From contig CM069435.1 of assembly GCA_035610365.1 (NCBI GenBank), forward strand, positions 92,413,389-92,477,388: 64,000 nt of DNA. Reading direction: 5' to 3'. The position numbers and the translations under genes are program-made. Shown in pieces: positions 32,770 through 45,500 of this stretch. This DNA comes from Aquatica leii. Taxonomy: Eukaryota; Arthropoda; Insecta; Coleoptera; Lampyridae. Below the pieces are notes generated by a model. The model ran no database searches. It saw only the letters and a list, made by a program, of their open reading frames with translations, and was not told the origin of the DNA. Position 1 is the first letter of the stretch, and each line of letters starts with the position of its first letter.

Positions 32770-33890
32770 GATAAACCTGCGCTGTCCGAGATATCTGCTA
32801 ACGTATCTCTGAATGTCATAATTTCAGTTAAAATGACGAAAGCGACGTACCTCATGATACGGGTTGTGACGAATAAGAACTATCATGTATCCGTGCTACG
32901 CCAAAATATTGGCAGCGAAACAGCGTTGTTATCCGCCAAAATCGAGTATCACGATATCTGAGGCGGCTGCGGAAGTGCAATAAGACTGTGATGGATCAAG
33001 CGATCAAATGTACAAACAAAAGTTCGGTGACGAGAACGCAAGTGATGCAGATGTATTCTTCACTTCGGCGGTACCTTTGGAGCTTACTGATGTTTCTGAA
33101 AAAGGCGATTAAGTTGTTATTTGGACAAATCCAAAGCCATCCTCGACGCGTTTTTGCAGACCGCTCAGACTGCAATTTTTAAAAATTAATTTAGCAATAT
33201 TCGCGTTGAAAACGAAAACCATATTAAAACTCTTGTTCCGTTCCATACTGTCGTCAATGACAGAAACGTAGTGGTTAAATATCAGTTGGTTTTTACGATG
33301 GTCGACGGCAAAGTAAAAAATGCCGTAACGGACACTTTCATCGGCTCAACGTTGTTATATTCGTAAAGCGACATCGAAACAGTTTAATAGCAATTATTTA
33401 CTTCTACATATGGAGAACGACAGCGCAAACCTTACTCTTGGTGTTTCTTCACTCCATGCCTAGATAAAAGAGTGGTTCGTATATTTAGCTTACAAATTTG
33501 GCGATGACGAAACGGAAAAAAGTGGCTTGGTTTTTAGAGCAAAAACACCGTGTTGCAAATCGTAAAGTGAAAATTCAGAGCGATTTTAAACGCAGTATGG
33601 GTTTGCTGATTGACATTCCCAAACAGGGATCAGGTACTACAAATGACGGTAATACTGCTAGACGTGTCCGTGACTGCGAAAATATTGGAGATTGGTGAGG
33701 ATTTGATGACGAAAAGTAAAATGATTTTGCAGACGATGTCGAGCGGGTGTGCTATTAGTGTCGAGAAGTTTAAAATGTACTGTTTAAATGTCGCCACATT
33801 GTTCTGCTGCATGGACATGCCATAGCTGAAGTTGCTCCACTGCCAATTGATAGGCTACTGAAGATGCGCAGGAAAAAACGTACGACGTGT
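32770..33890 (+). pseudogene. RAG1/Transib-like transposase relic
   Basis: Several + strand segments, in shifting frames, resemble an arthropod transposase family that I remember as uncharacterised. Near 33240-33340 is a piece with HTVVNDRNVVVKYQLVFTMV followed by DGKVKNAVTDT. Near 33590 is LLIDIPKQGSGTTNDGNTAR. Near 33700-33800 is MILQTMSSGCAISVEKFKMY, and near 33820 GHAIAEVAPLPI. In full-length relatives the block ends in an Asn/Lys/Arg-rich, RAG1-like C-terminus, which is why I place it near Transib/RAG1. That link is inference. Here the C-terminus is cut by the R1-like LINE at about 33895. Stops in every segment show that it is dead. Confidence 0.5.
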
Positions 33891-33894
33891 TCCA

Positions 33895-36484
33895 TCACCC
33901 TTTTAACGACGAGAGCTTTGATTATAGAGGGCCACCATACGTTATTAACGATCCAGAAATGTCTATGACAATAGCTAGTCTATATTTAGAAACGTTCGAT
34001 TGTACAATAGTCATTAATCGACGGGCGGCGTCAGTCGTCGTTTTGCCAGGAACGAAGCCATATAGACTAAGTGGAATAAAATATTTGGCGGAATGTAGTC
34101 GTGTATCTTTTTAAGGAGTGTCGTTTCGAAAAGTTTGTCTAGTTCAGATAACAAAGTCATCGGACGATACGAGTTAGGGTTGACGAGATCCTTCTTTCCG
34201 GACTCGAGAATAGTAATTAGTTTACCAATTCTTCAGCAGGTAAGAAAATACTCGCATTTTATGCAAGAGGTTAACTATCGTGGATCAGAGAGAATCTAGA
34301 ACAACTGTTCGTAAAACGTTACAATGCATTTGGTCAAGTCCAGGAGCTTTACTCTTAGGAACCACCACAGTCAAATTGTCGCTAGTGACCACCCAGTCCT
34401 GCAGGGAATTACTATGCAAAAGAGACTAATTGGGCATGATACGGGTTGTCTGTCGATGGATCGTCGTCTGGAAATAAAGTAGATACTATTGCTCTGATTG
34501 TATCTTGTTCCGAGATAGTATATCTGTCGCCGTTTTTGACATTAGAACACGGTTGGACCGACAGGAACTACCGAGAGGATAACCTGTAAACTAACCCCCA
34601 CGAACTCGTCGCTAAGCTTTTTTCTACGAAACTTTGCGAGGAGCTATACTTAACTAACTCGGCAAGTTGTACCGGTGGAGTACGACCTTGTACAAGGCAA
34701 GCCATTGATGTTTTACGTCTGCAGAGGTTTTTTGGTGGTGTTTTTGCAAACAACGCACCGCTCACTTTAACCTGTCTAACTTAGGACTTCACCACGGTAC
34801 ATCAGCTCTAGATCTTATGCGTATGGTGTTTAAGCTGTGTTGGCAAGAATCAAAGATTAACTTAGTCAGTTTATCAATGATGGCGTCTACAGATTTGGGA
34901 TCGTGGCTAGGAAAGAATTGAACTTGCTATAACATTATTTAGACGAACAGGATCTATGCGTTTGAAATCTAGGATTCTTTTAGGGATCGATGGTTACTTT
35001 CTATCACATATCGAATAACTTTCCAGTCTTTTATTTCTCCACTCATCGCCCTCGTTCGTCCGTTATCGGGGAGTGCCAAAGCGGCGATTTCAAATTGAAG
35101 TTACCTGCTAGGATAATAGGAACGCCTCTTAGTTCATTAAAAATTATGCCTAACTGTTGGAGATGAATGCAAACATTCTAACTTGGTGGTTAATAAACGC
35201 CCACGATTGCCAAGGACCTGTTTCCAACCTTAATCATGGTTACTGCATTGCAGTCATTTGTTAAGTGGCTGAGTGTCACCACTCCGACGGGCTTCGAACT
35301 ATACACAATAGCCGAGTAATACCGCATAGAAGAGGATGCGCCATTCTTCTCAAGAGAAAGTAATTGCCCTCGAAGGTCGCAACACGTGAGTTGCAAAGAT
35401 TCGCTTGCGCGAACCTTAAAGTTAATTGAGTGTCCTCACAGTCCATAATATTTTAGCGTCGAGCCTTTTTTGGTATGCTGGGTTTAAGATTGCCTTGTGT
35501 TTGACGATGTCTTTGTTATGGCCAAAGCGAATGCAGTTAGCGCATGTGGGGTCTCGATCCAAGTTGGGTCATGTCTTCGTTTCGTGCTTTTCAGCATAGT
35601 GGTCGTATTTCTAATTATTGAAGCAGCGTGTTACTCGGATATGGTTATTGACCTTGCACGCATTCTAAGCGACGTACACACGACGCGACGTGATGCGAAA
35701 TGGTATCGTTTAACTTCCGGATAAACCTCAAGAATCCAATGACTATTTGCTTTCTCTTTAGGACCAAAGTGGAATTGAACTTTTAGATGTTCATTGGCAA
35801 GATGATGCACTTCATCGGAAGCGTCGTGGAAGTTCTGGGAAATAATGGCTTCTTTCACATGCTCAGGGGACAGGTTACAAGAACGTCAAGGATAGAGATA
35901 CGGGGTAACGACTTGCCTTGGGGTTTAACCACAAGGCCGGCTTTATTAAGGACAACGATTGTCTGTCTTGGTTACTCGGTCTACTTTAAAGCCGTACTTT
36001 TGGGGATCTAAAACCTTCATGAGGGTCGTTTTTGTCTTGTCAGCGGTCTTTAAAGGAGAGGCAGGTTTGGGGACAATAACGACATTAGACCTAAAAACAA
36101 GAACAACTGAGTTACCTGAAGGTACTTCAACATTCACAACAATTTTGCTTTTTGCCACTTGAGCATATGTCAGTTGGGCAGAAGGTGCAGCAACAGCGGT
36201 CGTGGAAAGCATTTCAGTAAGAGATTGCAAGGCTGTTTGGACGTCACCAAGGGCAAGGCAAATTCAGCAGTTTGCTGCGTTACGCGACGAAAAGTCTGCT
36301 AACAATATCCATCAATTTTGGTTGCTTGGAAAAAGTAATCTTGCACGCAGATATTACTTATTTAGTAAGACGCAGGATATGGGAGTCAAAGGATTCATCG
36401 ATGTTATCTGGCAGGGTATCGTCAAGGATATCGTCATCGTCTTTATGACGACGCTTGGAGGAGGTGGGTTGCGAAACCAGAAGA
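33895..36484 (-). mobile_element. R1-clade LINE relic, copy 2
   Basis: The minus strand carries ORF1 at its 5' end (36230 downward: LTYAQVAKSKIVVNVEVPSG, then TTLMKVLDPQKYGFKVDRVT, typical of R1 ORF1). An endonuclease with NDCNAVTMIKVGNRSLAIVG follows near 35240, then the N-terminal part of RT. Nucleotide alignment to copy 1 is easy to follow by eye across 33900-34100 and 4500-4650. The 3' side is cut inside RT, where it meets the transposase relic. The 5' side runs straight into the satellite array at about 36485. Multiple frameshifts are present. Confidence 0.8.
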
Positions 36485-39400
36485 GTTGAAAATTAATGAC
36501 GTTAAAAAAGAAAGTGTTTAAAACAATCGCCAAGCTTAGAAAATATGAGTTGCAAAACGTAGGAATTGGTTTCACATAACACGAAGTTTAGAAGCTTTTG
36601 AACAAATTTTATAAGTAAATTTAGAAACATCTCAGATTTTTTTCGCGTCCATTCTTTTTGGTTCCAGTGTTTCTTGTTTATCGACTACAAATATTATGCA
36701 CAAATTAAGGTTGCAAAAGCAGACGAGTTAAAAATCTATGATGTTAAAGTAGAAAATTTTTTAAACAATCCCCAAATTTTGAAAAATATCGGCTGCAAGG
36801 CATAGGAATCGGATTGTGATAGCACGAAGCTTGAAAGCTTTTGAACACATTGTATGAAAATAGTTAAAAACATTACAGTTTTTTTTTCGCCGCCAGTCTT
36901 TATGAAGCCAGCGAAAACATTGTTTTTTGTTTATCGACTAGATTTTTTTTTAAATATTCACAAATTAAGGTTGCAAAAGTAGACAAGTTAAAAATTTATG
37001 ACTATCTATTGCAATCCGTAGGATTTCGTTTTACATAACACGAAGTTTAGAAGCATTTGAGCAAATTTGAGAAACAAACTTAGAAACATCTGAAATTTTT
37101 TTGCCGCCAGTTGTTTTGAAACTATCAGAAAAACGTTTTTTTTTTCGGTAGACTAGAACTTTTTTTAGAAGTTATTCACAAGTTAATGTTGCGAATGCAA
37201 AAACGTTAAAAATTTGTGACGTTAAAGAAGAGTGTTGAAGAACACAATCGCCAAGTTTTAAAAATATCGGCTGCAATGCATAGGTCTATTTAGAATTAGT
37301 AAAAATATTGTTGTTTTTTTTTACCGACTAGAACTTTTTTTTTAAATTACTCACAAATTAAAATTGCGAAAGCCATAGAGTTAAAAAGTTATGACGTTAA
37401 AGAAGAAAGCGTGTAAAACTGTCCCTGAGTTTTGAAAAATATCGACTGCAAGGCATAGGAATCGTCAAGTTTTGAAAAATATCGGTTGCAGAACATAGGA
37501 ATCCGCTTAAGATAGCACGAAGCCTACAAGCTTTTGAAAACATTTTATAAACACCCTTAGACACATTTCATTATTTTTTTCGCCGCTGGTCTTTTTGAAT
37601 CCACCGTAACTTTTTTAAAAGTTATTCACAAATTAAAGTTGCGAAAGCAACGCGTAGGATTTGGATTCACGTGACACGTAGTTTAGAAGCTTTTGAACAA
37701 ATTCATAAACAAAGTTAGAAATATCTCAGATTTTTTTCGCCGCCAGTCTTTGTGAAGCCAGCAGAAACATTGTTTTTTGACCGACTAGAACTTTTTTTAA
37801 AAGTTACTCATACATTAAGTTTGCAAAAGCAGATGAGTTAAAAATTTATCACGTGAAAGAACGTGTTTAAAACAATCGCCAAGCTTCTCAGTTTTTTCGC
37901 CGCCAGTTTTTATGAAGATAGCCAAAACATTGTTTTTTGTTTATCGACTAAAACATTTTTTAAAAGTTATTCACAAGTTAATGTTGCGAAAGCAAACAAG
38001 TTAAACATTTGTGACGTTAACGAAGAAAGTGTTTAAAATAATTCTTAAGTTTTGAAAAATAACGGCTGCAAAGCATACGAATCACCAAATTTTGAAATTT
38101 ATCGGCTGCAAGGCATAGGTTTGGCTTAAGATAGCACGACGCTTAGAAATTTTTATAAACACACTTAGAAATATCTCATTTTTTTGCCGCTAGTCTGTTT
38201 GCATTCATCGCAACTTTTATAAAAGTTATTCACAAATTAAGGTTGCGAAAGCAATTGAGCACAAGCAACGCGTAAAATTTGATTTTAGTTTAGAAGCTTT
38301 TGAACAAATTTTATAAACAAACTTAGAAACATCTTACATTTTTTTTCGCCGCCAGACATTTTGGAGCCAGGGAAGAGATTGTTTAAAAGAAAACGAGTTT
38401 AATATTTATGAGGTTATAGAAGCAAGTGTTTACAAGAATCCCTTTTGAAAAATATCGGCTGCAAGGCAAAGGAATCGCCAAATTTTCAAATTTATCGGTT
38501 GCAAAAGCAGACGAGTTGAAAATGTACGGCGTTAAAGAAGAAAGTGTGTAAAACTGTTTCTGAGTTTTGAAAAATATCGGCTGTAAGGCAAGCACGAAGC
38601 TTAGAAGCTTTTAAACACATTTTATAAACACACTTAGAAACATCCAAGATTTTTTTCGCCGACAGTCTTAGCAAAAAGATTAATACAATTTTTTATTCTG
38701 GATAATTCCCGTGTTGTCGTTATCACACAAGCTGAGCTTTTGTCACACGTTACAAAAATATTGTTTTTGTTTTGATCGACTAGAACTTTATTTAAAAGTT
38801 ATTCATAAATTAAAGTTGTGAAAGCTAAAATTAAAAATAGATGACGTTAAAGAAGAACATATTTAAAGCAATCGCCAACGTTCTCACTTTTTTTCGCCGC
38901 CAGTTTTTTTGAAGCTAGCTTTTTGTTTATCGACTAAAACATTTTTTAAAAGTTATTGATATATTACGGTTGCAAAAGCAGACGTATCAAAAATTTATGA
39001 TGTTAAAAGAATCCTTAAGTTTTGAAAAATATCGGTTCCAAAGCATAGGAATCGGCTTAGGATAGCACGAAGTTTAGAAGCTTTTAAACACATTTTATAA
39101 ACACACTTAGAAACAACTCATTATTTTTTCGCCGTTAGTCTTTTTGAATCCACCGTAACTTTTTTAAAAGTTATTCACAAATTAAAGTTGCGAAAGCAAC
39201 GCGTAGGATTTGGATTCACGTGACACGTAGTTTAGAAGCTTTTGAACAAATTTTATAAACAAACTTAGAAACATCTCAAACTTTTTTTCGGAGCCAGTCT
39301 TTTTGGAGTCAGCGAAAAGATTGTTTTTTGACCGACTAAAACTTTTTTTAAAAGTTATTCACAAATTAAGTTTGAAAAGCAGACGAGTTAAAAATTTATC

Positions 39401-40097
39401 ACGTTAAGGAACGTGTTTAAAACAATCGCCAAGCTTCTCAGTTTTTTCGCCGCCAGTTTTTTCAAGCTAGCAGAAACATTGTTTTTTGTTTATCGACTAG
39501 AACTTTTTTTAAATATTATTTTCAAATTAAGGTTGCAAAAGCAAATGAGTTCAAATTTTATGACGTTATAGAAGAAAGTGTTTAAAATAATTCTTAAGTT
39601 TTGAAAAATAACAGCTGCAAGGTATACGAATTATCGAGTTTTGAAATTTATTGGCATAGTATAGGAATCGGCTTAAGATAGCACGACGCTTAGAAACTTT
39701 TGAACAAATTTTATAAACACGCTTAGAAACATCAGATATTTTTTAAGTTGCCAGTCTGTTTGGAGCCAGCAAAAAAATTGTTTTTTTTGACCGACTAAAA
39801 CTTTTTAAAACTTGCTCACAAATTAAAATTGCGAAAGCAAAAGAGTTAAAAAGATATGACGTTAAAAAAAAAGTGTTGGAAAAAGCAATCGCCAAGTCTT
39901 ATTGAAATCAGCGGAAAGAATGTTTTTTGCTTATCGACTAGAACTATTCTTAATTATTGTTCACAAATTGAGGTTGCAAAATCAGACGAGTTAAAACATT
40001 ATTGCGTTAAAGAATAAAATGTTTCAAACAATCGTTAAGTTTTGAAAAACATCGGCTGTAAGGTATAGAAATTGGCTTAGGCTTCTCCGATTTTTTT
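36485..40097. repeat. Satellite array, old diverged part
   Basis: Irregular tandem copies share the landmarks TCGCCGCCAGTCTTTTTG, GTTATTCACAAATTAAGGTT and GACGTTAAAGAAGAAAGTG. Spacing between successive TCGCCGCC-like boxes ranges from about 150 to 330 bp because copies carry deletions and partial duplications. Divergence between copies is high. The longest form (about 270 bp) includes a GATAGCACGAAGC segment that the 209-bp form lacks. I see no coding frame; short open frames in it are accidental. Confidence 0.9.
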
Positions 40098-41142
40098 TCG
40101 CCGCCAGTCTTTTTGGAACCAGTGAAAAGATTGTTTTTTCTACCGACTAGAACTTTTTTTAGAACTCATTCACAAATTAAGGTTGCAAAAGCAGTCGAGT
40201 TAAAACATTATTGCGTTAAAGAATAAAGTGTTTTAAACAATCGTTAAGTTTTAAAAAACGTCGCCTGCAAAGTAGAGAAATCGGCTTAGGCTTCTCCGAA
40301 TTTTTTTGCGTCGCCAGTCTTCTTGGAATCCAACAAAAAAATTGTTTTTTCTACCGACTAGAATTTTTTAAAACTTATTCACAAATTAAGGTTACAAAAC
40401 CAGACGAGTTAAAACATTATTCCGTTAAAGAATAAAATGTTTCAAACAATGGTTAAGTTTTGAAAAACATCGGCTGAAAGGTATAGAATTCGGCTTAGGC
40501 TTTTCCGATTTTTTTTTCGCCGCCAGTCTTTTTGAAGCCAGTGAAAAGATTGTTTTTTTTACCGACTAGAACTTTTTTAAAAGTTATTCACAAATTGAGG
40601 TTGCAAAACCAGACGAGTTAAAACATTATTGCGTTAAAGAATAAAATGTTTCAAACAATCGTTAAGTTTTGAAAAACATCGGCTGTAAGGTATAGAAATC
40701 GGCTTAGGCTTCTCCGATTTTTTTTCGCCGCCAGTCTTTTTGGAACCAGTGAAAAGATTGTTTTTTCTGCCGACTAGAACTTTTTTTTAAATTTATTCAC
40801 AAATTATGGTTGCAAAACCAGACGAGTTAAAACATTATTGCGTTAAAGAATAAAATGTTTCAAACAATCGTTAAGTTTTGAAAAACATCGGCTGTAAGGT
40901 ATAGAAATCGGCTTAGGCTTCTCCGATTTTTTTTCGCCGCCAGTCTTTTTGGAACCAGTGAAAAGATTGTTTTTTCTGCCGACTAGAACTTTTTTTTAAA
41001 TTTATTCACAAATTATGGTTGCAAAACCAGACGAGTTAAAACATTATTGCGTTAAAGAATAAAATGTTTCAAACAATCGTTAAGTTTTGAAAAACATCGG
41101 CTGTAAGGTATAGAAATCGGCTTAGGCTTCTCCGATTTTTTT
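40098..41142. repeat. Satellite array, 209-bp monomer block
   Basis: Five tandem monomers start at about 40098, 40310, 40517, 40725 and 40934, spaced 208-213 bp, each beginning TCGCCGCCAGTCTTTTTG (the second is degenerate). The last two (40725-40933 and 40934-41142) appear identical base for base, pointing to a very recent duplication. The monomer ends in GGCTTAGGCTTCTCCGATTT. Confidence 0.93.
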
Positions 41143-44100
41143 TCGCCGCCAGTCTTTTTGGAACCAGTGAAAATATTGTTATTTTGACCGACTACAATTT
41201 TTATTTAAAAGTTAATCACAAATAAAGGTTCCAAAAGCGAAAAGGTTAAAAATTTATAACGTTAAAAAAAGTGTTTAAAACAATAGCAAACAATGGTTGC
41301 AAAGCACAGGAATTGGTTTCAAAAAATAAGAAGTTTAGAAAATTTTTGAACAAATTTTATAAGCAAATTCATAAAAATCTCAGATTTTTTTCGCCGCCAA
41401 TCTTTTTGAAACTAGTGAAAATATTGTTATTTTGACCGACTACCATTTTTATTTAAAAGTTAATCACAAATAAACGTTCCAAAAGCAAAAAGGTTAAAAA
41501 TCTATGACGTTAAAAAAAGTGTTTAAAACAATAGCAAACAATGGTTGCAAAGCGCAGGAATTGGTTTAAAAAAATAAGAAGTTTAGAAAATTTTGAACAA
41601 ATTTTATAAGCAAATTCATAAAAATCTCAGATTTTTTTCGCCGCCAATCTTTTTGAAACCAGTGAAAATATTGTTATTTTGACCGACTACCATTTTTATT
41701 TAAAAGTTAATCACAAATAAAGGTTCTAAAAGCAAAAAGGTTAAAAATTTATGACGTTAAAAAAAGTGTTTAAAACAATAGCAAACAATGCTTGCAAAGC
41801 ACAGGAATTGGTTTCAAAAAATAAGAAGTTTAGAAAATTTTGAATAAAATTTATAAGCAAATTTATAAAAATCTCAGATTTTTTCGCCGCCAGTCTTTTT
41901 GAAACCAGTGAAAAAATTGTTTTTTTGAGCGACTACCATTTTTATTTAAAAGTTAATCACAAATAAAGGTTCCAAAAGCAAAAAAGTTAAAAATTTATAA
42001 CGTTAAAAAAAAGGGTTTAAAACAATAGCAAACAATGGTCCCAAAGCACAGGAATTGGTTTCAAAAAATAAGAAGTTTAGAAAATTTTGAACAAATTTTA
42101 TAAGCAAATTCATAAAAATCTCAGATTTTTTTCGCCGCCAATCTTTTTGAAACCAGTGAAAATATTGTTATTTTGACCGACTACCATTTTTATTTAAAAG
42201 TTAATCACAAATAAACGTTCCAAAAGCAAAAAGGTTAAGAATTTATAACGTTAAAAAAAGTGTTTAAAACAATAGCAAACAATGGTTGCAAAGCACAGGA
42301 ATTTGTTTCAAAAAATAAGAAGTTAAGAAAATTTTGAACAAATTTTATAAGCAAATTCATAAAAATCTCAGATTTTTTTCGCCGCCAATCTTTTTGAAAC
42401 TAGTGAAAATATTGTTATTTTGACCGACTACCATTTTTATTTAAAAGTTAATCACAAATAAACGTTCCAAAAGCAAAAAGGTTAAAAATTTATGACGTTA
42501 AAAAAAGTGTTTAAAACAATAGCAAACAATGGTTACAAAGCGCAGGAATTGGTTTCAAAAAATAAGAAGTTTAGAAAATTTTGAACAAATTTTATAAGCA
42601 AATTCATAAAAATCTCAGATTTTTTTCGCCGCCAATCTTTTTGAAACCAGTGAAAATATTGTTATTTTGACCGACTACCATTTTTATTTAAAAGTTAATC
42701 ACAAATAAACGTTCCAAAAGCAAAAAGGTTAAGAATTTATAACGTTAAAAAAAGTGTTTAAAACAATAGCAAACAATGGTTGCAAAGCACAGGAATTGGT
42801 TTCAAAAAATAAGAAGTTAAGAAAATTTTGAACAAATTTTATAAGCAAATTCATAAAAATCTCAGATTGTTTTCGCCGCCAGTCTTTTTGAAACCAGTGA
42901 AAAGATTGTTTTTTTGACCGATTACCATTTTTATTTAAAAGTTAATCACAAATAAACGTTCCAAAAGCAAAAAGGTTAAAAATCTATGACGTTAAAAAAA
43001 GTGTTTAAAACAATAGCAAACAATGGTTGCAAAGCGCAGGAATTGGTTTCAAAAAATAAGAAGTTTAGAAAATTTTGAACAAATTTTATAAGCAAATTCC
43101 TAAAAATCTCAGATTTTTTTCGCCGCCAATCTTTTTGAAACCAGTGAAAATATTGTTATTTTGACCGACTACAATTTTTATTTAAAAGTTAATCACAAAT
43201 AAACGTTCCAAAAGCAAAAAGGTTAAAAATTAATGACGTTAAAAAAAGTGTTTAAAACAATAGCAAACAATGGTTACAAAGCGCAGGAATTGGTTTCAAA
43301 AAATAAGAAGTTTAGAAAATTTTGAACAAATTTTATAAGCAAATTCATAAAAATCTCAGATTTTTTTCGCCGCCAATCTTTTTGAAACCAGTGAAAATAT
43401 TGTTATCTTGACCGACTACCATTTTTATTTAAAAGTTAATCACAAATAAACGTTCCAAAAGCAAAAAGGTTAAGAATTTATAACGTTAAAAAAAGTGTTT
43501 AAAACAATAGCAAACAATGGTTGCAAAGCACAGGAATTGGTTTCAAAAAATAAGAAGTTAAGAAAATTTTGAACAAATTTTATAAGCAAATTCATAAAAA
43601 TCTCAGATTGTTTTCGCCGCCAGTCTTTTTGAAACCAGTGAAAAGATTGTTTTTTTGACCGATTACCATTTTTATTTAAAAGTTAATCACAAATAAAGGT
43701 TCTAAAAGCAAAAAGGTTAAAAATTTATGACTTTAAAAAGGTATGAAAACAATAGCAAACAATGGTTGCAAAGCACAGGAATTGGTTTCAAAAAATAAGA
43801 TGTTTAGAAAATTTTGAACAAATTTTATAAGCAAGTTCATAAAAATCTCAGATTTTTTTCGCCGCCAGTCTTTTTGAAACCAGTGAAAATATTGTTTTTT
43901 TGACCGACTACCATTTTTATTTAAAAGTTAATCACAAATAAAGATTCCAAAAGCAAAAAGGTTAAAAATTTATAACGTTAAAAAAAGTGTTTAAAACAAT
44001 AGCAAACAATGGTTGCAAAGCACAGGAATTGGTTTCAAAAAATAAGAAGTTTAGAAAATTTTGAACAAATTTTATAAGCAAATTCATAAAAATCTCAGAT

Positions 44101-44660
44101 TTTTTTCGCCGCCAGTCTTTTTTAAAGCAGTGAAAAGATTGTTTTTTTGACCGACTACCATTTTTATTTAAAAGTTAATCACAAATCAAGGTTCTAAAAG
44201 CAAAACGGTTAAAAATTTATGACGTTAAAAAAAGTGTTTTAAACAATGGTTGCAAAGCACAGGAATTGGTTTATAAGAAGTTTAGAAAATTTTGAACAAA
44301 TTTTATAAGCAAATTCATAAAAATCTCAGATTTTTTTCGCCGCCAGTCTTTTTGAAACCAGTGAAAAGATTGTTTTTTTGACCGATTACCATTCTTATTT
44401 AAAAGTTAATCACAAATAAAGGTTCTAAAAGCAAAAGGGTTAAAAATTTATGACGTTAAAAAAGTGATTAAAACAATAGCAAACAATGATTGCAAAGCAC
44501 AGGAATTGGTTTCAAATAATAAGTTTAGAAAATTTTAAACAAATTTTATTAACAAATTTATAAAAATCTCATATTTTTTTTCGCCGTCAGTCTTTTTGAA
44601 ACCAGTGAAAAGATTGTTTTTTTGACCGACTACCATTTTTATTTAAAAGTTAATCACAAA
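41143..44660. repeat. Satellite array, 247-bp monomer block
   Basis: About 14 tandem monomers have box-to-box spacing of almost exactly 247 bp (starts at 41391, 41638, 41884, 42132, 42379, 42626, 42873, 43120, 43367, 43614, 43859, 44106), then shortened copies (231 and 244 bp). Shared variants recur every 741 bp. For example, AGATTGTTTTCGCCGCC recurs at 42873 and 43614, and GGTTACAAAGCGCAGG at 42533 and 43274. This indicates a three-monomer higher-order unit. Confidence 0.93.
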
Positions 44661-45329
44661 TAAAGGTTGCAAAACCAGACAAGTTTTACCATTATTGCGT
44701 TAAAGAATCAGTTTTGAAAAACATCGGCTGCAAGGTATAGAAATCGGCTTAGGCTTCTCCGATTTTTTTGCCGCCAGTTTGTTTGAAGCCACCGAAAAGA
44801 TTGTTTTTTTAACCGACTACCATTTTTATTTAAAAGTTAATCACAAATAAAGGTTCTAAAATCAAAAAGGTTAAAATTTATGACGTTAAAAAGAGTGTTT
44901 AAAACAATAGCAAACAATGGTTGCAAAGTACAGGAGTTGGTTACAAAAAATAAGAAGTTTAAAAAATTTTGAACAAATTTTATAAGCAAATTCATAAAAA
45001 TCTCAGATTTTTTTTCGCCGCCAGTCTTTTTGGATCCAGCAGAAAAATTGTTTCTTTATGGTCTAGAACTTTTTTTATATATTATTCACAAACGAAGGTA
45101 GCAAAAAAAAATGTTGCGTTAAAGAAGAAAGTGTTTAAAACAATTGCTAAGTTTTGAAAAATATCAGCTGCAGAGCACAGGAATCGATTTAGGATAGCAC
45201 GAAGTTTCGAAGTTTGTGAACACATATTATGAACACACTTAGAAACTTCTCAGATTTTTTTTCACCGCCAGTCTTTTAGGTGCCAGCGAAAAGATTGTTT
45301 TTTTGACCGACTAGAACTTTTTACTTTCC
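44661..45329. repeat. Satellite array, mixed 3' edge
   Basis: One monomer of the 209-bp type (with the CAGACAAGTTTTACCATTATTG segment and the CTTAGGCTTCTCCGATTT end) appears here amid 247-type and old-type copies. The array stops at GACCGACTAGAACTTTTTAC, where a different repeat begins. The mixture shows that the two monomer types have been shuffled locally. Confidence 0.85.
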
Positions 45330-45500
45330 TATAAGGAAAGTATAGCGATTGCAATTTTTTTAAATTTTCTTTTGCAGAATTTTACGTTTTAAGGTCTCCT
45401 GAATCAGAAAAATGTATTTTTGACAACAAAATTTTCGGGGTCTGTGTGTGTGTAACGATGTACCCACGATAACTCTCGAACCAAAAGTCCTAGTAAATTT
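45330..45500. repeat. Palindrome-headed repeat
   Basis: The segment begins CTTTCCTATAAGGAAAG, a 7-bp perfect palindrome arm with a 3-base centre, followed by TATAGCGATTGCAATTTTTT and, 80 bases on, a short GT microsatellite. I have seen this opening in dispersed repeats of several invertebrate genomes, but only one copy lies in this window, so the assignment is from memory. Confidence 0.45.

Noticed and set aside
44969-45157. 62-codon open frame in the satellite
   Set aside because: It lies wholly in satellite DNA and changes with monomer variants; no conserved protein.
36485-45329. A CRISPR-like array of regular repeats
   Set aside because: Repeats are 209-247 bp and contiguous without unique spacers, in an intron-bearing eukaryotic genome. 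It is a satellite.
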